A DNA stretch of 64,000 nucleotides from Trichomonas vaginalis G3 (taxonomy: Eukaryota > Parabasalia > Trichomonadida > Trichomonadidae). The stretch's first letter is position 1, and every line of letters starts with the position of its first letter. Both the position numbers and the translations under genes were made by a program. The stretch covers positions 9,454,082 through 9,518,081 of the forward strand of contig NC_067207.1 of the NCBI RefSeq assembly GCF_026262505.1, in the 5' to 3' direction. Below the pieces are notes generated by a model. That model worked only from the letters and a program-made list of their open reading frames with translations. It searched no databases and had not been told where the DNA came from. Shown piece by piece: positions 41,169 through 51,016 of this stretch.

Positions 41169-42404
41169 TTACTCAGAAAAATTTTTCTTTGTATATACAC
41201 CATTCTGTACGTCTAAAAGACTTTTGACATTTGCCAAGAATGTTCGTTTAGACGCTGTCATATAACCATACTCTTGACAATATTGTTTATACGAATCGTA
41301 CAATGACCTTTCATCTAAACACTCAAAGTCAGTTTCATCTATGAACAGTTCATATACACTCTTGTTTGCTTCTAACAATGTTTGTCTCTCTTCGGTATGT
41401 GGAATTTGTCTTGGATTGAACTTTGAAATATCTAATGTCATAAAATATGAGAACAAGTGGTTGTAAAAGTCAGATGTCAAAGTTTCTGACAAAGCGTCAA
41501 AATATTCTGTATCTTGCATATGAGCTTCTGACGTTCTGACAACTACATATCTTCTGTCAGAACTTTCTAACTTCATCGGAACAGCATTGTTTGAAACCAT
41601 AACGAAGTTTGCAACATTTTCACAAACTCTTTGGTCTTTATATTTTCTTTCAACAACTCCAACTTTGTCTGTTATAAGACTCTTCAAAGCATCTGAGTTC
41701 AAAACTTTTGTTGTATCTATACTTTGAAGTTCGTTACATACTATAAGTTTCATATTCTCTATTGAAGAGTTAAATTTACCGCAGATGTTTTCTAAGTTTG
41801 TCATATTCGGATTCGAATAACCTTCTAACAGTTTGCACAAAATATCTGTAAAGAATATGTTCTTACCTGTTCCTTGTTTTCCAATTATAATGAGAGCAGT
41901 TTCATTTTTAGCACTTGGATGTTGTAAGATGTTTGCAAACCAACATAAGATATACTCATAAACCTTTTCGTTTCCATTGCATATAATTTCTTTGACATGG
42001 TCTAACCAAGCTTCTATAATATTTTCTTTCCATTCTACTTGTTCATATTTATATCCAGTGAAGATAGAATAGAAGTTTGGAGAAGGTGTATAAAACTTTA
42101 TACCACGAACTGAAAAATCTTCAAGTTTTGACAATAAGATATCCCAAGCATCTAATATCTTCATGCCAACTTGTACGACTTTTATTTTCTTAAGTTTCTG
42201 TTTACATTCTTGTTCTGAAACTATTGTCGCTTTAGGTTTGTTAAAGACTACATCCCATTCTTTCATAACATAACATTCTGGGGCAGAGTCGACATAAATG
42301 ACTAAACGTTTCAAATTCTCGACTGCTTTGTTATAGTCTCGAAATGGACACATATTTCTGAATGTTTGGAAGTCATAAAAATCTGAAACATCTATTCTGT
42401 ACAT
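41169..42404 (-). CDS. D5-like SF3 helicase, 411 aa
   Basis: Superfamily 3 helicases of the poxvirus D5 / giant-virus type unwind DNA as hexamers at replication origins. Walker A is LIIIGKQGTGKN (residues ~183-194), Walker B region KLIVCNELQSID (~228-239), and motif C VANFVMVSNN (~275-284) with the following DRRYVVVRTS. The start ATG 42404 (MYRIDVSDFYDFQTFRNMCP) follows TTTTTATAAAAATG. Upstream frame extension is only read-through into the next gene. Open along its length. It pairs with the broken polymerase as the replication module. Confidence 0.8.
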   Translation of the reverse strand: MYRIDVSDFYDFQTFRNMCPFRDYNKAVENLKRLVIYVDSAPECYVMKEWDVVFNKPKATIVSEQECKQKLKKIKVVQVGMKILDAWDILLSKLEDFSVRGIKFYTPSPNFYSIFTGYKYEQVEWKENIIEAWLDHVKEIICNGNEKVYEYILCWFANILQHPSAKNETALIIIGKQGTGKNIFFTDILCKLLEGYSNPNMTNLENICGKFNSSIENMKLIVCNELQSIDTTKVLNSDALKSLITDKVGVVERKYKDQRVCENVANFVMVSNNAVPMKLESSDRRYVVVRTSEAHMQDTEYFDALSETLTSDFYNHLFSYFMTLDISKFNPRQIPHTEERQTLLEANKSVYELFIDETDFECLDERSLYDSYKQYCQEYGYMTASKRTFLANVKSLLDVQNGVYTKKNFSE

Positions 42405-42433
42405 TTTTATAAAAATAAAAAAAAATATTTTTT

Positions 42434-43218
42434 TTATTCTTGAGCTATTTGTTGCATTTGTTGTTCTTGAGCTATTTGTTGTTGAAGTTGTTCTTGTAAT
42501 ACAATATTTCACCAGTTGCATCTTCCAATTCGAAACTTTCTGCCGTCATTGACAAATACATAGGACATAAAAGTTTTACAGGAACAAAGTTTGCGTCAAC
42601 TAAGGTTAAGTTTATGTTTGCTAAAGTGTTTGAGTTTACTAAAGCTGAAACTCTGCATTCGAATGAACAATAGGCAAACCAGCAGAGAATGTGTTATTTA
42701 TACGCATGAGTATCTTTTGGTCATAGTAGTTTCTGTCGACATTCGAATAACACTTTGAACCTAAGTTTGAAACAATATATAAAAATAGGTGTACTTAAAG
42801 TCAATGGAACAGACATTCCTTGGATGACACCTTTTCCTGTTATAGGAAACTGTTGGTAGTAAAAACCAGATATAAGTTTTGTATTATAGCTCATATTGTT
42901 TATAGTAAACTCAGTCGGACATCCAAACATAATGAAACCTGCTCTAGTTTGCAGCACATGTTACACCCGTACTTAAAGTATTAAATAAGTCAACAAACTG
43001 TTGGTGGTATATCTGGTAAGTATCTTCAAAGGAGTATTTTTTACCATTCACAACAATAAAATCTTCTGGTGTCAAAAGAGCAAAACAGGCTTTAGTCGTC
43101 ATTGTGTTTAAAGTTAGTTTACAATATCGTCCTTGAGGACTTTGTAAGTTTGTTGTTATAGAATTATATGACTCAGGGTTTTTAGTCGTAATAGTATAAA
43201 CACTATGTCTTCTGCCAT
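42434..43218 (-). pseudogene. conserved jelly-roll-like structural protein of element 1, broken
   Basis: Minus-strand coding pieces match the element 2 gene region at 54027-54797 (for example INNMSYNTKLISGFYYQQFP against ITRMSHRVQLLLGAYHMTFP). The beta-rich content, size and company of capsid genes suggest a spike-base or second minor capsid component. The gene is broken about three times and ends in a Gln-rich tail near 42434. Confidence 0.5.
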
Positions 43219-43222
43219 TTAC

Positions 43223-43804
43223 TTAGCAAATAAATTTTAATGAAATGTTGTGGTCGTCAAATATTTTTATGACGTCTGGGAAACTATACTTTAAGTTCAA
43301 CGTTTCACCTCCTTTCATAACGTATATCTTGTCAATGACATTATATGAAACACCACAGCAACTAACGTCGGGTTCTATTTCTTTGATGTTTATATCGTCT
43401 GCCTCTGTCAAAAGTTTCAATAGTTCTTTCAAAACTTCATGAGGTGCAATGACATATGAGTTCACTTTTACAGGGTTGTGTTCGACCAAGTTTAACATTA
43501 TACCTAAAGCTTGACAAATCTTCTCCTGAGTTTGAAGTTTGTCTTTCAGTTGTTGGTAGTCGTTTCGAATATCTGCAACAGAACTTAAGTCTCTGCTAAC
43601 TTCAGGGTATGTTGGTTGTTCTTTTTACAGGAACTATTGTTATACATCTTGGTCTTCGTATGGTTTCCCCACTTCAACATCTCTTTCTTTGACATTGACA
43701 ATAACACTTTGACTGTTTGTTTGAGTTGGTGAATTTAACTTCACATCTGCCACCGCCATTAAACCTTTTGAAACACTTACGCTTCTATTTTTCGGAAATG
43801 ACAT
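43223..43804 (-). pseudogene. conserved hypothetical structural gene (CCG motif), broken
   Basis: The piece at 43223-43498 contains EIEPDVSCCGVSYNVIDKIYV and matches the element 2 piece at 53564-53818 (DPEIECCGQTPPFMKIGNI). The piece reading down from ATG 43804 (MSFPKNRSVSVSKGLMAVAD) matches the start of the element 2 gene at 53226. Conservation between such divergent elements shows a core function, probably structural. Broken about twice. Confidence 0.5.
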
Positions 43805-43822
43805 TTTACTTAGAATAAAAAG
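43805..43822. promoter_or_regulatory. 18-bp bidirectional start region
   Basis: TTTACTTAGAATAAAAAG separates divergent ATGs at 43804 (minus) and 43823 (plus). Shares TAGAATAAAA with 28204-28221. Confidence 0.5.
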
Positions 43823-44241
43823 ATGGACGTATTTGAGTATCTCTTCGAATTGAAGCAAAACAAAGTTTACACACACAAACAATACAAATACATTGACAGA
43901 ATAGTTCTTTACACAAACAATGGAAAATGTTATAGAATAGCAGTCTTTGCTGAACCAAATATTTTCATAAAGCAAAGAAAGTTGGTATAACTGAAATGGT
44001 GAAAGTTCTTGAAGCAGACAAAAATATAACTTCAAAACTTACAGATATTTCTAAAGGTAAGTTTATAATACAATATTATGTCAAAACTGGCGTACTGTCA
44101 ATATTTGACGGAGAGAAGTCAGTTCAAGAACAACTTACTGACCTGCTGCCAAAATCTGCTCGATGGAAGCTGTCGTTATGCCAATCTGAGGAGCCCCAGC
44201 AGGTTTCATCGAACGAATCTTCAAAAGAGCATCTTCCGTGA
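43823..44241 (+). pseudogene. hypothetical plus-strand gene, broken
   Basis: Starts MDVFEYLFELKQNKVYTHKQ behind the bidirectional spacer; later coding (MVKVLEADKNITSKLTDISK) continues to about 44241. No family recognised. Confidence 0.4.
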
Positions 44242-44275
44242 AAAAGTGCTATTGGTTTTGTAAACTTCTTTGCTT

Positions 44276-45743
44276 TCAATTCATCTGGACCGTCTCTGTC
44301 ACCAGTATATTGTATTTGAACTGTACCAACAGTTGAAATACCCCCATAAAGTCTTCTGAGTCAGCAAATGGAATGCCAAGCCAAAAGTTTGAACGGTCTC
44401 CATTTGTATATTGAGTTTTTTGACTTCCTGTATGGGTCCATACTTTCACATATGGCATAATAGAACTTTGCATTTCAGGGTTAATGGTTGTTGTGAAGTT
44501 GTTGTTAAAGTTCATAGCATCTAATGTCAAGTTGTATGACCTCATATCCTCAACTGTAGAATATTCTTCTCTTGGATAATATTTGCCATCTATGTTTATA
44601 TGATATTTAATACCGGGGTTGTAGAAACAAGAATAGTCATTTATAGTTCGTCTGAACAGTACAAACATAGTATCTGCATGTTTCATTGCAGTTGTTTAAG
44701 GCAATATCTGTTCTTGCACCTGGGTCAGCACTTTGGTTTCCAACTTCACCTGCAAAGTCTTTGACAGATATTTGGTGTATAGGGAACATAAGTGGAACTG
44801 CAATATATTTGGCAGCTAAAGCATTTGAAATATCTGGGTCCAACATATAGACTGCAAGTCTGCTTTCTATTCTCTTGCATTCAAATTTTTCGCATGTGAA
44901 CTTAACTGGGTCCCAAGCAGTTCCAGCAGCATTGAAATAATAGTTTACTTCAGTGTTGAAGTTTGAGAAACCAAAGTCTAAGTCAACTTTGTCTTTGCAA
45001 AAGTCGGCGAATGACGTTTTATTTGTTCCCTCTACGTCTGTAATAGTGAATGGGTCTTGTGTTGGTGCAATGACTAAGTTATTTTTGCTTGGAGTAAGTT
45101 CAATAGAAATTTTTCCTGCCCAGTTTGGCAAGTATCTTAAAAACCTGAAGATGAGGAAAGATGACAAAGGAACTCTAAGTTTCAGTTTTACTTTGGTTAC
45201 TGCTGCTGCAGTTTGTCCAGAAAGGTTAACATAAACTCCTGGAACGTTAGGGTCAAGTCTTCTTATTTTCTCAATAGTTGCATACTGGTCTGTTTGTTCT
45301 CTAGCTTGTGGTTGTACTGAGTTTCTCAAAGCGAACCATTCATAGTTTGCCCATGTTACTGTTTGAACTAAGTCAGAGTTAGAATATATCTTATATCCCA
45401 TGAAAACTTCTGGAGCATATTGGTATCCGACATAGAAAATTCCATTGCAACCTTTCTTGTTAGACAACTTGGCAGAAGGTTTTATTTCAATGTCTTGTTC
45501 CACGTATAAGAATGAGTTGTCAATAGAAATTATATGAAACCTGTCGCAAGCAATATCTACTGTTGTTGAAGAACCTTCTCCAAACTCACCTACGTTTCCA
45601 TAAGAAACAGCAGTTGTATATTCGTAAGTTCCAGGAACTATTTCTGACCTTCTAATGGCATTGTCACATTCGTTATACCATTCGGAAACATTTCCGTTCA
45701 TGGCATCCAAAACTGTTGGCGTTATATTCTGAGCGGCGTACAT
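44276..45743 (-). pseudogene. major capsid protein (double jelly-roll) of element 1, broken
   Basis: The N-terminal piece 44637-45743 (ATG 45743) has the typical major-capsid features: DIACDRFHIISIDNSFLYVE, and VPLSSFLIFRFLRYLPNW leading to KISIELTPSKNN. The C-terminal piece 44276-44686 (VLFRRTINDYSCFYNPGIKY, FWLGIPFADSEDF) matches the element 3 gene at 63320. Together the interval has the usual length of a Polinton double-jelly-roll capsid gene. Broken about once. Confidence 0.75.
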
Positions 45744-45775
45744 TTCATATGGGTAAAAATATAGAATAGTTGAAT

Positions 45776-47449
45776 TTATGTGTCATAATAGAACCCACTC
45801 GGACCAAGCTTTACTTTCTTCCTGACTGAGTTTTTAACTCTTCTTTTTCCTTCATTGCCACTACTTTCACTAGATGAAGTTACTTCTTCACTACTTTCAC
45901 TTTGTTCTACTCTTCTCTTCTTCTTTGGTGTCGCTTTTGGTAACTTGCCCTCTGCTTCAAGTTGTAGCATCTTTGCCTCATGTTCACCTAGTATGTTGTA
46001 AATTTCCCATGTCCTTTTTGCCTTTGGGCTCTGGTCGCCCATCTCAGGTAACCTATATCCTAGAAAGATTTTGTCATAGTTTGTATTTGAGTCTTCGCGT
46101 ATTGTTTGCATGACTCTTTCCTGAGTTTCCGGTTCAAGCTCTTCAAACAGAGCTTGTCCATATGGAATAAGCTCGTTTCCAAATATATGTTTTTGTAGCC
46201 ATTCTGGTTTTCTTTCCATGTTACCAACAATATCTTTTGTGAATGGGAAAGCTTTTACCCAACGTTTCAGTCTTGCGTCATTTATTTCTGTAGTTGGTTT
46301 TATTTTGTCAAGGAACATGTTTTTCAATACTAACATTTCATTTGGTACTGTCCATTTGAGTTTTCTTAAATATTCATCCATTCTCGGTTCATTGTCTGCA
46401 AAGTAAGTTTTTATGACATTTTGCAAACTTTCGTTTGCAAGGTCATGTACAATAGGTTCTCTTCCTTCTCTCTCCCTAACTTTCTTTCTAAACTCTTCAC
46501 CAAATATACCATCTCTATGGTTCTGTGTAGTTCTTTGAGATAAATGTTCTAGAACGTCAGGTGTTATATTTCCATCAGCCATGTTCATTTCATACTGGTT
46601 CAAAATATCTGCATCTTTCATATCTTTCAATGGCATTAAAGCCGCGCTGAAAATACCAGCTAAATCTGGTTCACCATTGACTTCCATTGCGTCTACAACT
46701 TCTTGGAATTGTGGTTGTAAGTTTATGAACCACCTATCCGGGTTAGCTTTATGACCCCATCTCATTGTAGTTCCATAGTCTGCAGAAACAAAAGTAGGTT
46801 TGTTTCCATATTGGTTAGGTTCTGAATGAACTTTAAACAATGTTTCATTTCTATATGTTTTGTTGAAATTTAACCTTTTATTTTCACCGAGTTCAGCCAA
46901 AGATTGAACGTTATATGGTCGTAAGTAAAAAGGGTTATTGTATTTGCGTACATTTTCTTTCAGTACTTCCATTCTATGCTGAATATTTTCATCTGGTGTT
47001 GGAGTCTTTTGTATGTCGGCAAACATTTTTCGATATTCTTCTACCATGTCAGCCGAATTTTTCTTAGACTCTTGGAAAGATTCCATATTCACCTCATACT
47101 CTTGTTGAGGGTCAAGATTTTTCGGCTGTTCCAAATCTTCATCTAGTTCTGTGAAGTTAGTTTCCAAAGGAGGGACTTGTTCGTTTCCTTCAGGCTCTTC
47201 TAGCTGTTGTTGCTGAACTATTTCTTCCATGTCTGGTTGTATCTGAACTTCTTCCTGTGGAGTTTCTTGTACCTCATCTGCTGGCATTTCATATATTCCG
47301 AGACCGTTTTTAACAAGTTCCCTATTTAAGTCATCCGGACTCATAAACCTTTCTTCTTTCGTTCCGTCTCTATTTTTTACGCGTTTCATGAAGAGAGTTG
47401 AATTGTCATTTAGCTCTGACACCAAATATCTCGGAGTAAATTCAGTCAT
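45776..47449 (-). CDS. large hypothetical virion-associated protein, 557 aa
   Basis: An open ATG frame directly upstream of the major capsid gene on the same strand. The N-terminus is acidic and Gln/Pro-rich (~60-130). The middle is folded with many Trp/Arg/Glu (TMRWGHKANPDRWFINLQPQ), and the C-terminus is basic and Ser-rich (KKKRRVEQSESSEEVTSSS ... VRKKVKL, resembling a nuclear-localisation signal). Position and basic tail suggest a core or scaffold protein, or possibly a terminal protein. No family recognised. Confidence 0.6.
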   Translation of the reverse strand: MTEFTPRYLVSELNDNSTLFMKRVKNRDGTKEERFMSPDDLNRELVKNGLGIYEMPADEVQETPQEEVQIQPDMEEIVQQQQLEEPEGNEQVPPLETNFTELDEDLEQPKNLDPQQEYEVNMESFQESKKNSADMVEEYRKMFADIQKTPTPDENIQHRMEVLKENVRKYNNPFYLRPYNVQSLAELGENKRLNFNKTYRNETLFKVHSEPNQYGNKPTFVSADYGTTMRWGHKANPDRWFINLQPQFQEVVDAMEVNGEPDLAGIFSAALMPLKDMKDADILNQYEMNMADGNITPDVLEHLSQRTTQNHRDGIFGEEFRKKVREREGREPIVHDLANESLQNVIKTYFADNEPRMDEYLRKLKWTVPNEMLVLKNMFLDKIKPTTEINDARLKRWVKAFPFTKDIVGNMERKPEWLQKHIFGNELIPYGQALFEELEPETQERVMQTIREDSNTNYDKIFLGYRLPEMGDQSPKAKRTWEIYNILGEHEAKMLQLEAEGKLPKATPKKKRRVEQSESSEEVTSSSESSGNEGKRRVKNSVRKKVKLGPSGFYYDT

Positions 47450-47469
47450 GTCATTTGGATGATATGCTA

Positions 47470-49065
47470 TTAAATCATATCCTTAGCGAGCTTGTATTTT
47501 CCAGGTTTGAAATTATATCCCATTTGGTGCTGAGCCATAAAGCTAAATAGGTTCGGGTCAGTATTTCCTTCCTTGAACTTTCTAATAGCTTCTTTATATC
47601 TGTCACTAAAGTCAAGAGTATCTGGGTAACCATAGTCTTCTTTAAGCATTTTTAAGAAATCTTGGTTTCCTTGTTCTCTACTTCTTTTATGCCCTTGCTC
47701 TGTTTGTGGTTGTTGTTGTGGAGGTGGTTGTTGTGCAGGGTTTTGAACTGTTGGTTGTTGTGTTGGTTGTTGTGTTGGTTTTGGTGCATGCCTGTGTCTG
47801 TGTCCATGTGACGATGTAAATGTTTTAGGTAGTCCTGGTGCAGGTGCTTCTCTTGGAGGGTTTGGTGGTATATAAGTTCCACCAGCTAGTATATAAGTTC
47901 CACCAGCTGGCACATATGTTCCATCTGCAGCATAGTGTCCTACCTGACTTTTCGTTTTTAAGAAAGCATTTACTAGGTCTGTTTTGGTCTGTTGTAACTC
48001 TTTTTCTTGACTTTCCACAACAGTTGCTCTAACGGCGTCATAGGCACTTTGAACTGCCTGTCTCGTTGCTGCATCTGTTATTTTCGTCATATTTTGTGCT
48101 ACTTCTCTTAACTCTTTGTCGAAACCTTCAGACTTCAGTTTCTTTCCAGATGAGAAGTCGTTCACTAGTTTCACCTTACTATGAAGAGCTTCGAAGGCGT
48201 TCTTAAAGTCAGCATTTGTTAAAGCTTCATTTGAACTGTCTTCATCCGCTTGTATTTTTGTCCTTATTGACCCTATAAGTTGGGCTGCTTTAGCGTTGGC
48301 TTGGGTATCTAACCAGTCATTGTTAGCTTTTATATATTCTGCGCTTTTCATTGCCTTTTGCATGGCTGCGTCGTTATTTTTACTTTCTTGTGCTAAGTTT
48401 TCATACTGTACGGTTTGGTTTTGCAACTGTAAAAGTTTTTCTGCCTTTACATTTGCTTCAACTTCTTTTTTATACTCATCGCTATCCATATATGTCTTCA
48501 GGGCTTTTTGTTTTATCTCTTCATCTTTCAGTACTTTATATTGAGTAGTATGGTTTTTCAAATTTATAACATCCTGTTCCATTTTTGCTACTTCTGCTGC
48601 TTTTTCTGACACTTTTTTCGCATATTCCTCTGTACTTAGTTCTTTCAGTTGTTCTTCTTTCTTCTTTTTCTCTACGTTTAACTCATTGAGTTTCTTTGTG
48701 TGTCTGTCATATTCTAGTTTCTTTTCGTTTTCACTTATTTGTTTCTGTATGTCTATGTTTGACTTTTTGACATCTGTTATTTGATTTTTGAGTGAACTCA
48801 AATTCATTTGACTTTGAGGGTTATAAGCTGTTCCGTCTGCAGCTCCACCATAGCCTGCCATTTTCGCTAAAAGTGCCGCTCTTAAACCTCCACTCTGTGC
48901 ACCAATAACTCGGTTTAAAAGCATAGGGTTGCTTGACATTTGTTGCAACATAGTGGGGTCATTCAGCATTTGTTGTTGCAACTGTTGTTGTGGTGTCAGT
49001 TTTACTATTGGATGTTTCAATGCTCTCTTCCTCTTACGTATATTCTTACGTAGCTTACGTGGCAT
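47470..49065 (-). CDS. basic-headed coiled-coil protein, 531 aa
   Basis: An open ATG frame at the right end of the element. The N-terminus MPRKLRKNIRKRKRALKH is strongly basic, like adenoviral core proteins. Residues ~90-370 are almost continuous coiled coil. Then come short repeats (DGTYVPAGGTYILAGGTYIP), a His/Gln/Pro-rich linker and a folded C-terminus (LDFSDRYKEAIRKFKEG). Likely a DNA-condensing core or scaffold component; family not recognised. It stops 21 bases short of the start of the 557-aa gene, same strand. Confidence 0.6.
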   Translation of the reverse strand: MPRKLRKNIRKRKRALKHPIVKLTPQQQLQQQMLNDPTMLQQMSSNPMLLNRVIGAQSGGLRAALLAKMAGYGGAADGTAYNPQSQMNLSSLKNQITDVKKSNIDIQKQISENEKKLEYDRHTKKLNELNVEKKKKEEQLKELSTEEYAKKVSEKAAEVAKMEQDVINLKNHTTQYKVLKDEEIKQKALKTYMDSDEYKKEVEANVKAEKLLQLQNQTVQYENLAQESKNNDAAMQKAMKSAEYIKANNDWLDTQANAKAAQLIGSIRTKIQADEDSSNEALTNADFKNAFEALHSKVKLVNDFSSGKKLKSEGFDKELREVAQNMTKITDAATRQAVQSAYDAVRATVVESQEKELQQTKTDLVNAFLKTKSQVGHYAADGTYVPAGGTYILAGGTYIPPNPPREAPAPGLPKTFTSSHGHRHRHAPKPTQQPTQQPTVQNPAQQPPPQQQPQTEQGHKRSREQGNQDFLKMLKEDYGYPDTLDFSDRYKEAIRKFKEGNTDPNLFSFMAQHQMGYNFKPGKYKLAKDMI

Positions 49066-49196
49066 TTTAAGTGAAGTTAAAAAGCGGTTTTTGACAGATG
49101 TTTATATGACACTTTTTGTTCAGCACAAAAAACTACTCGGTCAAAGTGTTGTCAGTTTTGTAAAATAACCGTCCTATCTCATTCTATAAGGGAGAA

Positions 49197-49346
49197 AAGG
49201 CTTCTCAAAGTATACTTCCTTGGAACGCCTGTAACTTTTCCTGTAGCGACGATAGACCCTTACTTGTCCGGACAAAGTTATACTAAACATCTTCAGGGCT
49301 AGAGGGCACGAAGTGCCTGGAGGCCCCACTACCTTTTTTTTTTTTT
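49197..49346 (-). repeat. right terminal inverted repeat of element 1
   Basis: Inverted copy of 23545-23691, including the GGCACTTCGTGCC hairpin (near 49298-49330) and a T13 end. Confidence 0.85.
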
Positions 49347-49352
49347 TAAATT
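49347..49352. repeat. right target-site duplication of element 1
   Basis: TAAATT, identical to 23539-23544. Confidence 0.8.
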
Positions 49353-49364
49353 GATTCAAAAAAA

Positions 49365-49559
49365 ATGGAAAGACAAGAAGTGGATCTGCCAAATGAAAAT
49401 CAGATTTATATTACGGCATATCTTGAATATTCTATTGGCAAAAAGACAGCAGACCAAGTTGCAAAAGATTTGCACATAGGTAGAAAAAAATTATTATTAA
49501 AATGGCAAGAACTTGGTTTAAATCCAAAAAAAGCTCGGAAGACCAGAAACTCCTCTTAG
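49365..49559 (+). CDS. small HTH-like host ORF, 64 aa
   Basis: This lies in the ~260 bp of host DNA between elements 1 and 2. Residues ~12-50 (YITAYLEYSIGKKTADQVAK, then DLHIGRKKLLLKWQELGL) read as a helix-turn-helix of the homeodomain-like/transposase type, followed by a basic tail. ATG 49365 follows GATTCAAAAAAA. Insertion of element 1 lies 12 bases before the ATG and must have removed any longer upstream region. It may be the start of a host or transposon gene. The sequence from 49560 to 49612 holds nothing recognisable. Confidence 0.4.
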   Translation: MERQEVDLPNENQIYITAYLEYSIGKKTADQVAKDLHIGRKKLLLKWQELGLNPKKARKTRNSS

Positions 49560-49623
49560 AACAGATTTGTTACCAACCATTCACGAAATAAAAGCTAAGT
49601 ACAATCTAGGTTAGTTAGTATAC

Positions 49624-49668
49624 CTAAGTCGTGTACTGAGGCACTGCGCGCCTCCGTACACAACTTAG
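49624..49668 (+). other. terminal hairpin of element 2 (apex GGCACTGCG)
   Basis: CTAAGT (49624-49629) pairs with ACTTAG (49663-49668), GTGTAC with GTACAC, and GAGG with CCTC, around the loop CACTGCGCG (49642-49650), with two single mismatches. The loop matches element 3 in seven of nine bases while the stem does not. Confidence 0.75.
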
Positions 49669-49787
49669 CTGTTTTGACACTTTACAAAACCAGTAACGTA
49701 TATTTTACAACACAAACACCAACTTAACCTTAAATATTTATAAAGCCGCCAACCACTTCACCTCACTACTGTAAAAAATAAACGTTC

Positions 49788-50114
49788 TCACTTACAAAAG
49801 TATTGCAACTCTTCCCATTGCTGTGCTTCACACAATAGTTCATATTCTTCAGTATCGCTGCTGTCGCTCCAATCGTCAGAGTCAAAATCACTGTCATAGT
49901 TTATACCTGTAAGTTTTGACAAAGCTAATGAAACACGTTTACCGTTTGTATCGTATGCTTGTATAAACTTTCCATTCTTCATTCCTTCATAAACGCTCAA
50001 ACTAACTTTACCCTTTCTCCCTCGTATCTGATAGAATGTATTTTCACGAGGAACGAAGAACAAATTCTTGAACTCATGACCGTTGTAGTTTGTTATCTCA
50101 ATAGTTTTCGTCAT
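49788..50114 (-). CDS. conserved small protein of element 2, 108 aa
   Basis: Start ATG 50114 (MTKTIEITNYNGHEFKNLFF). Clear homologue of the element 3 gene at 62104 (MTEQKQLIRIPQYNKHTFKH...), sharing beta-rich blocks and an acidic tail (SDFDSDDWSDSSDTEEYE). First gene from the left end in both elements. Function unknown. Confidence 0.6.
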   Translation of the reverse strand: MTKTIEITNYNGHEFKNLFFVPRENTFYQIRGRKGKVSLSVYEGMKNGKFIQAYDTNGKRVSLALSKLTGINYDSDFDSDDWSDSSDTEEYELLCEAQQWEELQYFCK

Positions 50115-50208
50115 TACATCCAAATAAAATAAAAAATAAACTTAAAAATAAAATAAAAAATTAATGATATCACCACCCTCACATGTATGAAAACATCCAT
50201 TTAAATTT

Positions 50209-50256
50209 AGGTGAAGTGGTGAGATCTCACCTCTTTTTTCACCTGTTTTTTCACCC
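50209..50256. promoter_or_regulatory. GGTGA-iteron module, copy 1
   Basis: AGGTGAAGTGGTGAGATCTC, then CACCTCTTTTTTCACCTG and TTTTTTCACC: five or six GGTGA/TCACC units, with the perfect 14-bp palindrome GGTGAGATCTCACC at 50218-50231. Four more copies lie at 58989, 59831, 60921 and 62484. Confidence 0.7.
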
Positions 50257-50264
50257 TGTTGAAT

Positions 50265-50792
50265 TCATTGCTTTATAACTCTCTTCCTTGGTTTCTTTTT
50301 AGTTGCTTTCTTCACGTCTGTCTCCAACTTGACTGTCTTTCTTCTTCGGCCGTAATGATACCAGTTACTTCCACCAGTCAATGGGTCAAATGGTCTTTCG
50401 TAAGGGTTTCCATACATTCCATAGGGACCATACGGAAGAACTACTGGTGGAGAAGAAACATTTTCTTTAGTTCCATCGACTCTATTTAAATGCATTGTTT
50501 CACCTTTCATCTGGTCATTAAAGTCTTTTGCATGTTTTGCAAACTCATCATCCTTTCCTAAAGCATTTTCTGACTCAGTCGCAACCAAATTGGATGCTTT
50601 ATTTATGAGCCCTATTTTATTTAATCTTAACTTCTTTACAACCCAGCCTCCAATCTTTCCTTTATTTGCATCTAATGTCTTCGAAACTCTTCCTCCACTC
50701 ATTTTATTTACTGCGTCATAAGCTCCAAGTGCTTTTGCTCCAAATGCTAATGCTTTTGTTCCCATTGCGCCTAAAGCTGCCCAAGCTACCAT
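50265..50792 (-). CDS. pVI-like small virion protein of element 2, 175 aa
   Basis: ATG 50792. The Ala/Gly-rich hydrophobic N-terminus (MVAWAALGAMGTKALAFGAK) is amphipathic, the middle contains VVKKLRLNKIGLINKASNLV, and the C-terminus is strongly basic (KKATKKKPRKRVIKQ) after a Tyr/Gly/Pro-rich stretch. A membrane-active N-terminus plus basic tail recalls adenoviral minor core proteins VI or X; this is inference. Confidence 0.5.
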   Translation of the reverse strand: MVAWAALGAMGTKALAFGAKALGAYDAVNKMSGGRVSKTLDANKGKIGGWVVKKLRLNKIGLINKASNLVATESENALGKDDEFAKHAKDFNDQMKGETMHLNRVDGTKENVSSPPVVLPYGPYGMYGNPYERPFDPLTGGSNWYHYGRRRKTVKLETDVKKATKKKPRKRVIKQ

Positions 50793-51016
50793 TTACCCAT
50801 ATTAAAATCATCTCTCTTCAATATTATCTCATAAAAGTTCTCGTTACTGGAGAAAGTCAATGAAACATAAACATTCTCACGGGCTTCGCCCTCACCGCTT
50901 TGCGGTCTATCTAACTTCTTTCTTATATCATCTATACGCTTCAAAATGTCTGAACAATTGCTAACATCTTCTACAACAGTTATTTCATCATGAATGACCT
51001 TCAAGAACAAGCTCAT
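50786..51016 (-). CDS. small protein with embedded mini-hairpins, 76 aa
   Basis: ATG 51016 (MSLFLKVIHDEITVVEDVSN). The middle encodes RPQSGEGEAREN from a GC-rich stretch made of two tight hairpins, GGGCttcGCCC and ACCGCtttGCGGT (50880-50907), unlike the surrounding codon use. The end overlaps the start of the next gene by seven bases and its start abuts the minor capsid gene end. Unknown family. Confidence 0.5.
   Translation of the reverse strand: MSLFLKVIHDEITVVEDVSNCSDILKRIDDIRKKLDRPQSGEGEARENVYVSLTFSSNENFYEIILKRDDFNMGKW

Larger units (their letters stand above)
23545..49346. mobile_element. Maverick/Polinton element 1 (fossil, 25.8 kb)
   Basis: The element is bounded by ~147-150-bp terminal inverted repeats (23545-23691 and 49197-49346) that look almost identical, and by the 6-bp duplication TAAATT. 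It carries the Polinton core set: integrase, protein-primed family B DNA polymerase, A32-type packaging ATPase, major and minor capsid proteins. Accessory genes are an adenine methylase, SF3 helicase, tail-fibre-like protein and KilA-N-like protein. I found no recognisable capsid-maturation protease. Several core genes are broken, about ten breaks in total by eye, so I treat it as a fossil. Clean ends and an intact duplication suggest a fairly young insertion. Confidence 0.9.
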
